This document shows positions 16,979 to 25,353 of a stretch of DNA of 64,000 nt, piece after piece. Made by a program: the position numbers and the translations under genes. This DNA is from Paenibacillus nuruki. Lineage in GTDB: Bacteria > Bacillota > Bacilli > Paenibacillales > Paenibacillaceae. Positions within the stretch are counted from its first letter, which is position 1. Every line of letters begins with the position of its first letter. The notes under the pieces were generated by a model, which saw only the letters and a program-made list of their open reading frames with translations, did not search any database and was not told the DNA's origin. The stretch covers positions 1 through 64,000 of the forward strand of contig NZ_MDER01000034.1 in NCBI RefSeq assembly GCF_001721045.1, read 5' to 3'.

Positions 16979-18101
16979 ACCAAGCAACACGATCCAGCCT
17001 ATTGGTGTATTCAATACCACATCTCGCTTTGTAGCTACTTATTCTTCAGCGAATCTACACGATCCAGCTCATCATTCTTCATCAAATGCTTCTAATATCT
17101 ATGAATTTAAAAACTATACTCCACGTCGACGTACAAAATGTAGATTTTTTAAAGATGGTGAGCGTGGAAGTATAGTTTTAGAAGCCGCTATGGTGTTACC
17201 GATCTTTTTGTTTATTTCTATTTTTTTGGTGTATTTAGTGCAGATGACATTAGTGTATACAGCTATGCAAAATGTAACTTCGGATACAGCAAGGTATGTA
17301 GCTACACATATGTATCCTGTTCAATTAGCAGCAGATAACCTTGTAGCCAAAGAGTTATTGCCTGCTGAATCGATGCGACTACCCAAATTAACATTTACAG
17401 AGCTGGCATCCAAATATCAAGATTCTGTACCCGCTCCACTCAATACGTGGATGATGGAAGCGGCAAGTAGTGGAGATATCAAATTACAAGATATGAAAAA
17501 TCAATTATCTGCACCTGCACTTGATTCTATGATCAAACCATTAATGCAGAAGCTATCAGCAGAAAATAAATTAGATTATGAGCGCATTCATGTGACTCAA
17601 GTGACTGTACCTGATCTGACTGCCAAAACGCATCCGTATTTTGGAATCGAAATTCGGTATGAGCTACCGTTTAAAATTCCTTTAATTTTCAAACCGATAG
17701 TGTTGCAAGCAAGAGCGACAGAACGATTATGGATAGGAGACACTGGAGAGTTTGGTGAAGATGCGGCAGAAGCAGCGAAAGAAACGACAGGCGTATCAGT
17801 TGTCTCTGTGCCTTCACCTGCTTATCCAGAATCGAATATTTCGATTGTCGCTCAAGCTCCTCCAGGTACAACTGTTAGTCTCAATATTCAATACAAAAGT
17901 GGGAATAGTACTGCGCAAGGACTCGGTCAAGCGACAGTAGATGCAGAAGGTCATGTAAATTGGACATGGAAAATTCCTTCCAATGCTACGCCAGGTTGGG
18001 CAAATTATACGATCACTACAGCAGATGGCAAAGAAGTGAGAGGTGTATTTCAAGTCGCAGAGTACGATGGCCGACCTGTTATTGGTAGCGCAGCTTCATA
18101 A
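16947..18101 (+). CDS. TadE-like pseudopilin 2 with long N-terminal leader
   Basis: 384 residues; the ATG at 16947 is preferred over GTG 16938 because AGGGTG precedes it. The pilin signal ERGSIVLEAAMVLPIFLF lies unusually deep: cleavage after Gly74, Glu79 at +5. The 74-residue leader is basic and polar, much longer than usual. After the membrane helix comes an extracellular part with two regions; the last about 100 residues (ISIVAQAPPGTTVSLNIQY, GWANYTITTADGKE) look like an Ig/bacterial-intermembrane beta-sandwich. It overlaps the preceding gene, so it is translationally coupled. Confidence 0.82.
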   Translation: MRINKQITPIKPSNTIQPIGVFNTTSRFVATYSSANLHDPAHHSSSNASNIYEFKNYTPRRRTKCRFFKDGERGSIVLEAAMVLPIFLFISIFLVYLVQMTLVYTAMQNVTSDTARYVATHMYPVQLAADNLVAKELLPAESMRLPKLTFTELASKYQDSVPAPLNTWMMEAASSGDIKLQDMKNQLSAPALDSMIKPLMQKLSAENKLDYERIHVTQVTVPDLTAKTHPYFGIEIRYELPFKIPLIFKPIVLQARATERLWIGDTGEFGEDAAEAAKETTGVSVVSVPSPAYPESNISIVAQAPPGTTVSLNIQYKSGNSTAQGLGQATVDAEGHVNWTWKIPSNATPGWANYTITTADGKEVRGVFQVAEYDGRPVIGSAAS

Positions 18102-18149
18102 GCAATAGATAACATTTATTTGGATCATAAAAGGGGATACAGAATAGCA

Positions 18150-18662
18150 ATGGAAACGATATTTATCGGCGGTGGAGTTTTTATATTATGGGCATTTTGG
18201 ACAGATATTAAGGCACGCAAAATTCCTAATATACTGAATATTTTATTTATGATCAGTGGATTACTATATCATGCGGTGATATCTGGTTGGGATGGTCTTG
18301 CTTTTGCTGGTAAAGGGTTTCTATTGGGATTCGGTATTATGCTAATCCTTCATTGGATGAAGGCAGTAGGCGCAGGTGATGTGAAATTGTTTGGTGGGAT
18401 TGGGATATGGTTCGGTATGGGAATGACTGCTCAGGTTATGATGTACTCTATTATTTTCGCAGGGGTTATTGGTCTGTTGATTATGTTATGGAGACGCGAA
18501 ACGATAATGCGTATGCGTAGAGTATTTTGGAAGCTTATTGGTTCTGTTTTATGGAAGCAATCTATTCGATCGACCGAAACGGAACATCAACAATTTTTAA
18601 CATTCCCTTTTATGACCGCAGTATTACCAGGAGTCGTGTTTTGTTATCTTTTTATAACTTAG
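18150..18662 (+). CDS. tadV: prepilin peptidase TadV/CpaA
   Basis: 170-residue membrane aspartyl protease (A24 family) that cleaves the leader of Flp and TadE proteins. The two catalytic Asp are visible: Asp19 in FWTDIKARKIPN and Asp77 in GAGDVKL. Five or six membrane segments. It lacks the N-methylase domain of PilD, as expected for TadV. The ATG at 18150 is used; AAGGGG lies 13 nt upstream, rather far, while the upstream TTG at 18120 has no site. Confidence 0.92.
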   Translation: METIFIGGGVFILWAFWTDIKARKIPNILNILFMISGLLYHAVISGWDGLAFAGKGFLLGFGIMLILHWMKAVGAGDVKLFGGIGIWFGMGMTAQVMMYSIIFAGVIGLLIMLWRRETIMRMRRVFWKLIGSVLWKQSIRSTETEHQQFLTFPFMTAVLPGVVFCYLFIT

Positions 18663-18755
18663 GATGATAAGGGATTACGGTTCAGTTGAAGTACGTACTT
18701 ATAAAAGATTTGGGCATAAATATCAGCTACAGAAAGTAAGGAGGCATATATTATC

Positions 18756-20636
18756 ATGCAACAATTGATACAGGATTTTGTACAAGATGGCAAAACATAT
18801 ATGATTGTAGGTCGTGAACAAGGTTTTCAAAATAGTGATCTGAGTAAAGCGCAAACAGGTATGATGTTAGCTTCTCGTATTCGTGGAGTTCTACAACTTC
18901 ATTTGCAAGAAGTCGATCTACAAGCAGTGCTCCGGTATGATATCACAGGTAAGCGAATGCTTAAGCATTGTATGCAAGGTGAAATGATGGGAATTGCTGA
19001 GTATCTAGGTTTGCTACTACAAGTAGTTTCTACACTGGAAGAAAGCAGCCAGCATATGTTGTCGATGACTAATTATGTACTGGATGAAGAATATATTTTT
19101 GTAGAAGGTTCACTACAGGCAGGAACATTGCATTTTACATATATTCCGGTGATGGAGACATTAAATGAAGATCCTGTACAAATGACTTTAAGCAAATTAG
19201 CATCACGTTGGATGACTTCTGTAGCTGAACTGAGCGGTAATCAGATTCAGCGGATTTTGCGTTATTGTCATGCAGAAGATTTTACAATCAAAGGCATCAA
19301 GATGTTGTTGCTTGAGTTACTTGGTAATCCACAACAAATGTTAGATCTTACAACACATCCTACTCAGCCACCTGCTTCAAAATGGATCGATCCTGCAGAG
19401 TTGCGGAATAATCACGTTCCACCATTTTCAAATGCTACATCATCGCAAGAATCGTTATCTTCTAACGTGAGATATCAACAAGAAGTGAATATTCCAGCTC
19501 AATCTGCAACGAATCCTATTTTACAACATATGCAAAATAAGAAAAAAAGAACAAATTCATCCGATTTAGCTACACCTCCTTTGCCAAGCAATCAGCATCA
19601 AAAATCAACAAAACTATCTAAAGATAAAAGTTCAGCTACCCCAAGCCCATCGATGTCAACACAATCTGTACCTGATCAAGAAGCGCAACCAATGCCTTCA
19701 GCGCATCGAACCTATTTGCTAGCAGGAGGAGCTTTAGTAACAGCGATGATCTGGAAATTTGGATACCTTTCGCACAGTAATGACTTTATGTTGTATGGAT
19801 GTACAGCTTTGACTATAGCGATTGCTTTAGTGATCTATATGATCTTAAAAGGTAAATCACCGCTTAAAAATGGGCTTCAAATGCCTTCTTTTATTCGTAA
19901 TAAAAAGTCGGAAGAGGAAGAAGGAAGTGAAAATTGGCGCTGGCAAGCAGATCCTATTTTAGCAGGAGGGGGTGGAGCACTAGCTTCAGCAATAGTTTCT
20001 TCCACACCTACACCTGATCCAATGCGTTGGCGGGATGAAAATATTGCTGCTATTTTTGGTTCTGATTCGCCAGAGCCATCACCTATTCGTCATCAACATT
20101 CGATGGTGAATGGATATGAACAACAGTCAGCTGCGTATTCTAATACAGGTTCACCTGTAGAATTTGGTCGTTCATCACAAGCTTCCTCGATGCCTAATGA
20201 TCATGAAGACACTTATTCACAACATTCGTCTCATCATAGTACAGAAATGCTTTCTCCACATATGGCTACTGTTCTGTTAGGGCAGGATGCTTCTTCGGAT
20301 CAAGAATATGGTCATTCTAAAGTGCAAGCATTTACAGGATATCTAGAACGTAGAGAAAATGGAGCAATGCAGATGGAACCTGTACGTTTGACTCGGGGAA
20401 GTTTTATTATCGGTCGAGCAGCAGAAGGTGTTCACTATTTGGAAAAGTCGACTGGAACTTCTCGCAACCATGTTGAATTAGAAATTAATGATCAGCAGAT
20501 TACGATCAAAGATTTGAGTTCGCGTAATGGAACGATGTTAAAAGGAGAACCTATTGTACCTTATAAAGAATACCCTTTACATGAAGGAGATTCTTTTACT
20601 ATTGCGCAGGCGGTATATACATTGCGATTAAGTTAA
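18756..20636 (+). CDS. membrane FHA-domain protein of the tad operon (DUF6382-like N-terminus)
   Basis: 626 residues. Residues about 1-200 match the DUF6382-type module found with C-terminal FHA domains. A Ser/Gln/Pro-rich linker follows to about 318. Two membrane helices lie at about 319-337 and 344-364. Another disordered linker leads to a C-terminal FHA domain (about 545-626) with GR 553-554, SRNH 569-572 and LSSRNGT 587-593, the phosphothreonine-binding residues. AAGGAGG precedes the ATG. As the last gene of the tad operon it probably links pilus activity to Ser/Thr-kinase signalling; no kinase gene is in the window. Confidence 0.85.
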   Translation: MQQLIQDFVQDGKTYMIVGREQGFQNSDLSKAQTGMMLASRIRGVLQLHLQEVDLQAVLRYDITGKRMLKHCMQGEMMGIAEYLGLLLQVVSTLEESSQHMLSMTNYVLDEEYIFVEGSLQAGTLHFTYIPVMETLNEDPVQMTLSKLASRWMTSVAELSGNQIQRILRYCHAEDFTIKGIKMLLLELLGNPQQMLDLTTHPTQPPASKWIDPAELRNNHVPPFSNATSSQESLSSNVRYQQEVNIPAQSATNPILQHMQNKKKRTNSSDLATPPLPSNQHQKSTKLSKDKSSATPSPSMSTQSVPDQEAQPMPSAHRTYLLAGGALVTAMIWKFGYLSHSNDFMLYGCTALTIAIALVIYMILKGKSPLKNGLQMPSFIRNKKSEEEEGSENWRWQADPILAGGGGALASAIVSSTPTPDPMRWRDENIAAIFGSDSPEPSPIRHQHSMVNGYEQQSAAYSNTGSPVEFGRSSQASSMPNDHEDTYSQHSSHHSTEMLSPHMATVLLGQDASSDQEYGHSKVQAFTGYLERRENGAMQMEPVRLTRGSFIIGRAAEGVHYLEKSTGTSRNHVELEINDQQITIKDLSSRNGTMLKGEPIVPYKEYPLHEGDSFTIAQAVYTLRLS

Positions 20637-20706
20637 GATTATTGTTAATTGTATACACCCACATTATGAATAAAAATGATGATAGACAAACAGCAATACA
20701 ATATAG

Positions 20707-20752
20707 CAAAAAGGCGATTTCTTTAGTACGTATTAAAAGAAATCGCCTTTTA
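20707..20752 (+). terminator. terminator of the tad operon
   Basis: AAAAGGCGATTTCTTT pairs with AAAGAAATCGCCTTTT around an 11-nt loop, followed by T-rich sequence. Confidence 0.9.
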
Positions 20753-20856
20753 TTCTTTTTTAAGTATATACAAGTAACCATTATCAACAGTTATTGTTAT
20801 CGACTTATAATGATAACGTTCATCATTAGATAATAAGGTCTACATGATAACGCTGA

Positions 20857-21759
20857 TTATTGTGTTTTTTCGATATGGTCTAAAGCGCCTAGAATTTCAG
20901 GAAATAGAAAAGTAAATCCATGATCCAAAGCTTTTTTCGGAATGACACGTTGTCCATCCAATAAAATATCTGACATTTCGCCTAATGTAGGTTTGAGGGC
21001 GATACTTGGAACATGGAACCAGTGAGGACGATGAGTCACTTTAGCAATCGTTTTTCCAAGATCCGCATAGCGTACAGGATTAGGTGAAGAAGCATTGACT
21101 GGGCCTTCAATAGCTTTGTTTTTAACACAAAAGTCGATTAATCTCACCATATCATCAATATGAATCCAAGAATTCCACTGTTTACCTGAACCTAGTTTAC
21201 CGCCAGCCATTAATATATAAGGTAATCGCATCAATGGATAAGCACCTTTATGTTTGTCGAGTACAATACTCACTCTAAGTTTAATCAGGCGTACACCTTT
21301 AATACTGTCAGCTACGGCTTCCCATTGTTCAGCAAGGCTAGAAGGGAAGTTCATCGTTCTTTTTGGGCTGCGTTCATCAAATGTTTCCGTATCTGAAGTA
21401 CCATAAATCGCCATTGCACTGGCTTGAACAACCACTTCAGGCTTTTTCTTCAATGCTTCTATCGCTTTGGAAACGATATTAACGGTTCTCATGCGCGATT
21501 CTACCAATTCAAGTTTGGTTTTGGTAGTCCATCGTTGATTCAATGTTTCTCCGGAAAGATTAACGATAACATCTACACCTTCTAATTGCGTAGGGTTTTG
21601 TTCCATATCATTCCACGTAATATATTCTACAGCTGGATTTGATTTGGACACATCTGGAAGTTTACGAGTCACTACTGTAATATCGTGATTTTCTTGTAAC
21701 CAAAATGGAACGAGATGACTACCTACTAGACCTGTACCTCCACAAACAACGATATTCAT
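20857..21759 (-). CDS. TIGR01777-type NAD(P)-dependent epimerase/dehydratase
   Basis: 300-residue short-chain dehydrogenase-like protein of the SDR39U1/YfcH group. The N-terminal Rossmann motif is GGTGLVGSHL (residues 7-16). WNSWIHIDDMVRLI is characteristic, and the C-terminal region ends with the family's DUF1731-like domain (SDILLDGQRVIPKKALDHGF). AGGAGG precedes the ATG. The physiological substrate of this family is not known. Monocistronic. Confidence 0.9.
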   Translation of the reverse strand: MNIVVCGGTGLVGSHLVPFWLQENHDITVVTRKLPDVSKSNPAVEYITWNDMEQNPTQLEGVDVIVNLSGETLNQRWTTKTKLELVESRMRTVNIVSKAIEALKKKPEVVVQASAMAIYGTSDTETFDERSPKRTMNFPSSLAEQWEAVADSIKGVRLIKLRVSIVLDKHKGAYPLMRLPYILMAGGKLGSGKQWNSWIHIDDMVRLIDFCVKNKAIEGPVNASSPNPVRYADLGKTIAKVTHRPHWFHVPSIALKPTLGEMSDILLDGQRVIPKKALDHGFTFLFPEILGALDHIEKTQ

Positions 21760-22128
21760 ATAAATCCTCCTATTTAAGCTAAAGTGAGTTCACTATGTCT
21801 GATAAACGATGTATATCTTCAAATCAGTCTATATCCACAAAGAATCTATGTGCTTCAAAACCTATATCGATCTTACTGAATATATTTAAAAAAATTTAGA
21901 AATGTATAAGATTACATTAATCTATTTGCGCCGATGTTAAGCAGTTATCATTCTTCTATATTTTAATTACCCATTATGAAGTCAGATGATCTGAGATAAC
22001 CGTTTGAATATAAGCTAGCAAACAATGAATTTACGATGAAAGGCACAGCTATTTCTAGATTTATTTTGCTATTCACGTTAAAATAGGTGAGATTCGTGAA
22101 TAGCGGAACACTAAGGAGGAAATACACT
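21760..22128. other. A+T-rich intergenic region upstream of nfo
   Basis: 370 bp between divergent genes. Apart from the inverted repeat at 22068-22104 and the nfo ribosome-binding site (AAGGAGG) I see no gene or clear promoter. Confidence 0.6.
22068..22104. promoter_or_regulatory. 10-bp inverted repeat before nfo
   Basis: GCTATTCACG (22068-22077) and CGTGAATAGC (22095-22104) are perfect complements separated by 17 nt and end 25 nt before the nfo start. It could be a hairpin in the leader or an operator. Confidence 0.55.
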
Positions 22129-23250
22129 ATGTTAAAGATCGGTTCTCATGTATCACTTTCCAGTAAAGGGTTACTTAGTGCAGCGAATGAGGCAGATACA
22201 TATGGCTCAAGCTCATTTATGATATATACCGGAGCGCCACAAAATACGCGCCGTAAACCTATAGATACGTTATTTATTGAAGAAGGCAAAGAAAAAATGC
22301 AAACGATGGGTGTTGAAGAAATCGTTGTGCATGCCCCTTACATTATTAATCTAGGTTCGTACAAAGAAAATATTTATGAATTGGCTGTTGATTTTTTACA
22401 AGAAGAAATTCGCCGTACCCATCAAATCGGTGTACGTAATATCGTGCTTCATCCAGGTGCTTTTACAGATATGGATGCTGAATTTGGTATCAAACGTATT
22501 GCAGAAGGTCTTGAAAAAGTATTAGCTGGCGTATCTGAAACAGATGTGAATATTGCGCTAGAAACGATGGCTGGTAAAGGCACTGAAGTAGGGCGTAGCT
22601 TTGAAGAAATTGCGCAGATTATAGATATGGTACCTCATAATGAACGATTAACGATTTGTTTTGATACGTGTCATACACATGATGCTGGTTACGATCTGAT
22701 CAATGACTTTGATGGAGTGCTGGAGAAATTTGACCGCCTGATTGGATTGGATCGTTTAACAGTTATGCATATCAATGATAGTAAAAACCCAACAGGCGCA
22801 GGTAAAGATCGCCATACAACACTTGGATCTGGTTGGATCGGTTATGAAGCGCTGAGCCGGATTGTTCATCATGATCAGTTGAAAGGTCGTCCTTTTATAC
22901 TGGAAACGCCTTGGATCGGTAAAGATGCTAAAACACAGCGTCCGATGTATGAAGCAGAGATTGCTTTGCTACGTGGTGATGTGACAGGTCGATTTGGTGC
23001 AGGATTCTTAGAAGATGTAGAAAAATTGCATCATTTCTTTGAAGGACAACATATTCAAGCACGTCCATATATTTTGGAAACATGGGAGATGCTAAAAGGT
23101 GATGCCAAAGCTCGTAAAGCGGATCCTCGTGAACCGATGGAACGATTGTACGATATGGTAATTGCAGAAGGTCTATTTACAGAATTAAGTGAAGAAGCAT
23201 TAAATCATCGGTTGACTGCTTATTTCGCAGGAAAAAGTATCCTTTCATAA
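22129..23250 (+). CDS. nfo: endonuclease IV (apurinic endonuclease) with C-terminal extension
   Basis: Zinc-dependent AP endonuclease of base-excision repair, 373 residues. The ATG at 22129 follows AAGGAGG. Metal ligands are visible in [47 protein letters not shown] and GKDRHTTLG. The standard enzyme is about 280-300 residues and ends near ILETPW. Here about 85 further residues follow ([21 protein letters not shown]...), acidic/basic and helical, with no family I recognise. Paenibacillus relatives may share it. Confidence 0.94.
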   Translation: MLKIGSHVSLSSKGLLSAANEADTYGSSSFMIYTGAPQNTRRKPIDTLFIEEGKEKMQTMGVEEIVVHAPYIINLGSYKENIYELAVDFLQEEIRRTHQIGVRNIVLHPGAFTDMDAEFGIKRIAEGLEKVLAGVSETDVNIALETMAGKGTEVGRSFEEIAQIIDMVPHNERLTICFDTCHTHDAGYDLINDFDGVLEKFDRLIGLDRLTVMHINDSKNPTGAGKDRHTTLGSGWIGYEALSRIVHHDQLKGRPFILETPWIGKDAKTQRPMYEAEIALLRGDVTGRFGAGFLEDVEKLHHFFEGQHIQARPYILETWEMLKGDAKARKADPREPMERLYDMVIAEGLFTELSEEALNHRLTAYFAGKSILS

Positions 23251-23398
23251 AATCGAATGTCTACATGATGCTATCAAAAATGATATAAATCTTTATGATA
23301 TTGAATGAATATTAATAAATTTGAATAAATATATTTACTTTCTTAGCATCATGACATAGATTGTAATATAAGATATTTGAAGGGGGAACGAAGATTCA

Positions 23399-24298
23399 AT
23401 GGAAGTACATGTAAAACAAAATCAAACAGCAAGAGAAGAACAACAGGAAAATCGCGCACGGATGCTGATTTCTTGTCCAGATGGCCCCGGAATTGTTGCA
23501 ACAGTATCACGCTTTTTATTTGAACATGGAGCGAATATTGTTCAATCTGATCAATATACGATGAATCCAGCCGGCGGTATGTTCTTTATGCGTGTCGAAT
23601 TTGATCTACCTGAACTAAGTAAAAACTTACCTGCACTTGAACGTGATTTTCAAGCAGTAGGAGATCAGTTCAAAATGGAATGGACTATTAATCAGGTGAG
23701 TCGCAAAAAAAGACTAGCGATTTTTGTATCTAAAGAAGATCATTGTCTGGTGGAATTGTTGTGGCACTGGCAAGCAGGAGATTTAGATGCAGATATTGCT
23801 ATGGTGATCAGTAATCACAATGATATGCGTAGCTATGTGGAATCATTCGGTATTCCGTTCCATCATATTCCTGTGACAGCTGATACTAAAAAAGAAGCTG
23901 AACAAAAGCAACTAGAAGTGATCGGCTCCGATATTGATCTGATTGTACTGGCTCGTTATATGCAGATCATTTCACCGTTGTTTATTGAACACTTCCGTAA
24001 TCGTATTATCAATATTCATCACTCTTTCTTACCTGCATTTGTAGGGGGTAAGCCGTATGCACAAGCGTATAATCGTGGTGTCAAAATTATCGGCGCAACC
24101 GCTCATTATGTAACAGAAGAATTAGATGGTGGACCGATTATTGAACAAGACGTTCAACGTGTAAGTCATAGCGACAATGTGAATGAATTGAAGCGTATTG
24201 GTCGCACGATTGAACGTGTGGTTCTAGCACGAGCAGTAGAGTGGCACACAGAAGATCGCGTACTGGTACATCAGAACAAAACAGTCGTTTTTAATTAA
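23399..24298 (+). CDS. purU: formyltetrahydrofolate deformylase
   Basis: 299-residue enzyme that hydrolyses 10-formyl-THF to formate and THF, balancing one-carbon pools with purine synthesis. The N-terminal ACT domain (about 20-95, MLISCPDGPGIVATVSRFL) is followed by a formyltransferase-fold domain with NIHHSFLPAF and the catalytic Asp in ELDGGPII. Typical length. The start ATG is 12 nt after AGGGGG. Monocistronic with a strong terminator. Confidence 0.95.
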   Translation: MEVHVKQNQTAREEQQENRARMLISCPDGPGIVATVSRFLFEHGANIVQSDQYTMNPAGGMFFMRVEFDLPELSKNLPALERDFQAVGDQFKMEWTINQVSRKKRLAIFVSKEDHCLVELLWHWQAGDLDADIAMVISNHNDMRSYVESFGIPFHHIPVTADTKKEAEQKQLEVIGSDIDLIVLARYMQIISPLFIEHFRNRIINIHHSFLPAFVGGKPYAQAYNRGVKIIGATAHYVTEELDGGPIIEQDVQRVSHSDNVNELKRIGRTIERVVLARAVEWHTEDRVLVHQNKTVVFN

Positions 24299-24366
24299 TT
24301 TTTCTTTCAAGTCATTAGCTTTTGTTCAATATGTAATAGTACAGGGCAAGCTACAATATAAATATA

Positions 24367-24425
24367 CAAAAAGCACGAATGATCTTTTGCAGTCAGCTGG
24401 CAGAAGATCATTCGTGTTTTTTTTG
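24367..24425 (+). terminator. terminator of purU
   Basis: AAAAGCACGAATGATCTTTTGC pairs with its complement at 24401-24420, followed by T8. Confidence 0.9.
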
Positions 24426-24502
24426 TTGGTACGTTAATGTTCTGTTAATACAGATAACGTATGCTAAAGAGGATGCAGATACCGAATGTTATTTTTGAGC
24501 AT

Positions 24503-24949
24503 TTATTTTCGCATCAATAATACTTTTGTTAATAGACTTAAAGATAATCCATACAACAAATGTCCGATTAACCAGTAACCATAAGCTGTCATATCAGTGA
24601 TCGCTGGAACTCGATCTGACATCAATGTTAACGGAATAAATAAAAGAGAAGACGCGATACCGATCAATATGCCATACCTCCATGGATATGGAGACAAACG
24701 AATCCATATACTATAGATCCATGCAATAATCACCGAAACCACAAGATGCAAAGCAAATTCAATCAGTTCAGGTAAACGATCTGGTAAAAAAGGAACAAAA
24801 TCAATATTCAATAAAAGTGTATAAACTAACGAACCTGTTGCATACTGAATCCATTTCAAAAACAAACCTAAAATAATTCCACTGAGTAAACCAACCAACA
24901 AAATAGGTAGCCATTTCGATCTTTGTGTACGATTACGTGTTATTCTCAA
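24503..24949 (-). CDS. small integral membrane protein, function unknown
   Basis: 148-residue protein with four predicted membrane segments (LPILLVGLLSGIILGLFL, IEFALHLVVSVIIAWIY, YGILIGIASSLLFIPLTL, LIGHLLYGLSLSLLTKVLL). I choose TTG at 24949, with GGAG nine nt upstream. The longer open frame, to 25057, is merely a translation of the repeat described at 24960-25055. The repeat unit abuts the ribosome-binding site. Topology recalls YqhR-like proteins but I cannot confirm it. Confidence 0.6.
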   Translation of the reverse strand: MRITRNRTQRSKWLPILLVGLLSGIILGLFLKWIQYATGSLVYTLLLNIDFVPFLPDRLPELIEFALHLVVSVIIAWIYSIWIRLSPYPWRYGILIGIASSLLFIPLTLMSDRVPAITDMTAYGYWLIGHLLYGLSLSLLTKVLLMRK

Positions 24950-24959
24950 ACCTTCATCT

Positions 24960-25055
24960 CCCAGCGCTTGGTAATATAAGCGCGACCTATTGTAGTCCAA
25001 TAAAAAAACGATTTTTGCAAAGCAAAATATCTTACATCCCAGCGCTTGGCAATAC
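24960..25055 (-). repeat. hairpin repeat family, locus A (one full, one partial unit)
   Basis: A 77-bp unit (24962-25038) begins CAGCGCTTGG and ends ATATCTTACATC; a partial second unit follows (25039-25055). Each full unit holds two small hairpins: GCGCTT-8 nt-AAGCGC and TTTTGC-AAA-GCAAAA. The same unit occurs at 55961-56143. It lies directly upstream of the leftward membrane-protein gene. Confidence 0.9.
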
Positions 25056-25258
25056 ATGATCCCAATAAAAAACCTCCATCACCACATACAAAAAGCTGTA
25101 ACAAAAAGTGATTTTCCCAAAACAAAATGACGAACTTCCTTTTCGTTATAGCTAGTTTGGGTATAAATAAGGATGAAGTTAAATAACGTTCTGGCAAACT
25201 TCTCAAACAAGTGTTACAATGGTTGAAGGCTAATAAGTCAAATTGAAAGACTCAAGAG

Positions 25259-25312
25259 GATTTATTTCATTTGCAACTTTGCTAAGATCTGATATTCAGA
25301 TGAAATAGAATC
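25259..25312 (+). promoter_or_regulatory. inverted repeat in the tkt leader
   Basis: GATTTATTTCATTTG (25259-25273) faces CAGATGAAATAGAATC (25297-25312), 14 pairs with one bulge. It lies about 40 nt before the tkt start. No T-run follows. It may stabilise the mRNA or bind a regulator. Confidence 0.5.
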
Positions 25313-25353
25313 TCAAGCACCTCGCTTTACCAAGAAGAATGAGGAGGATTAAC

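Noticed and set aside
20599-20833. Small frames after the FHA gene
   Set aside because: They cover the terminator and have no ribosome-binding site.
24946-25206. Leftward frame and N-terminal extension across repeat locus A
   Set aside because: The extension translates the repeat itself; the TTG at 24949 has a ribosome-binding site and opens on the membrane helices.
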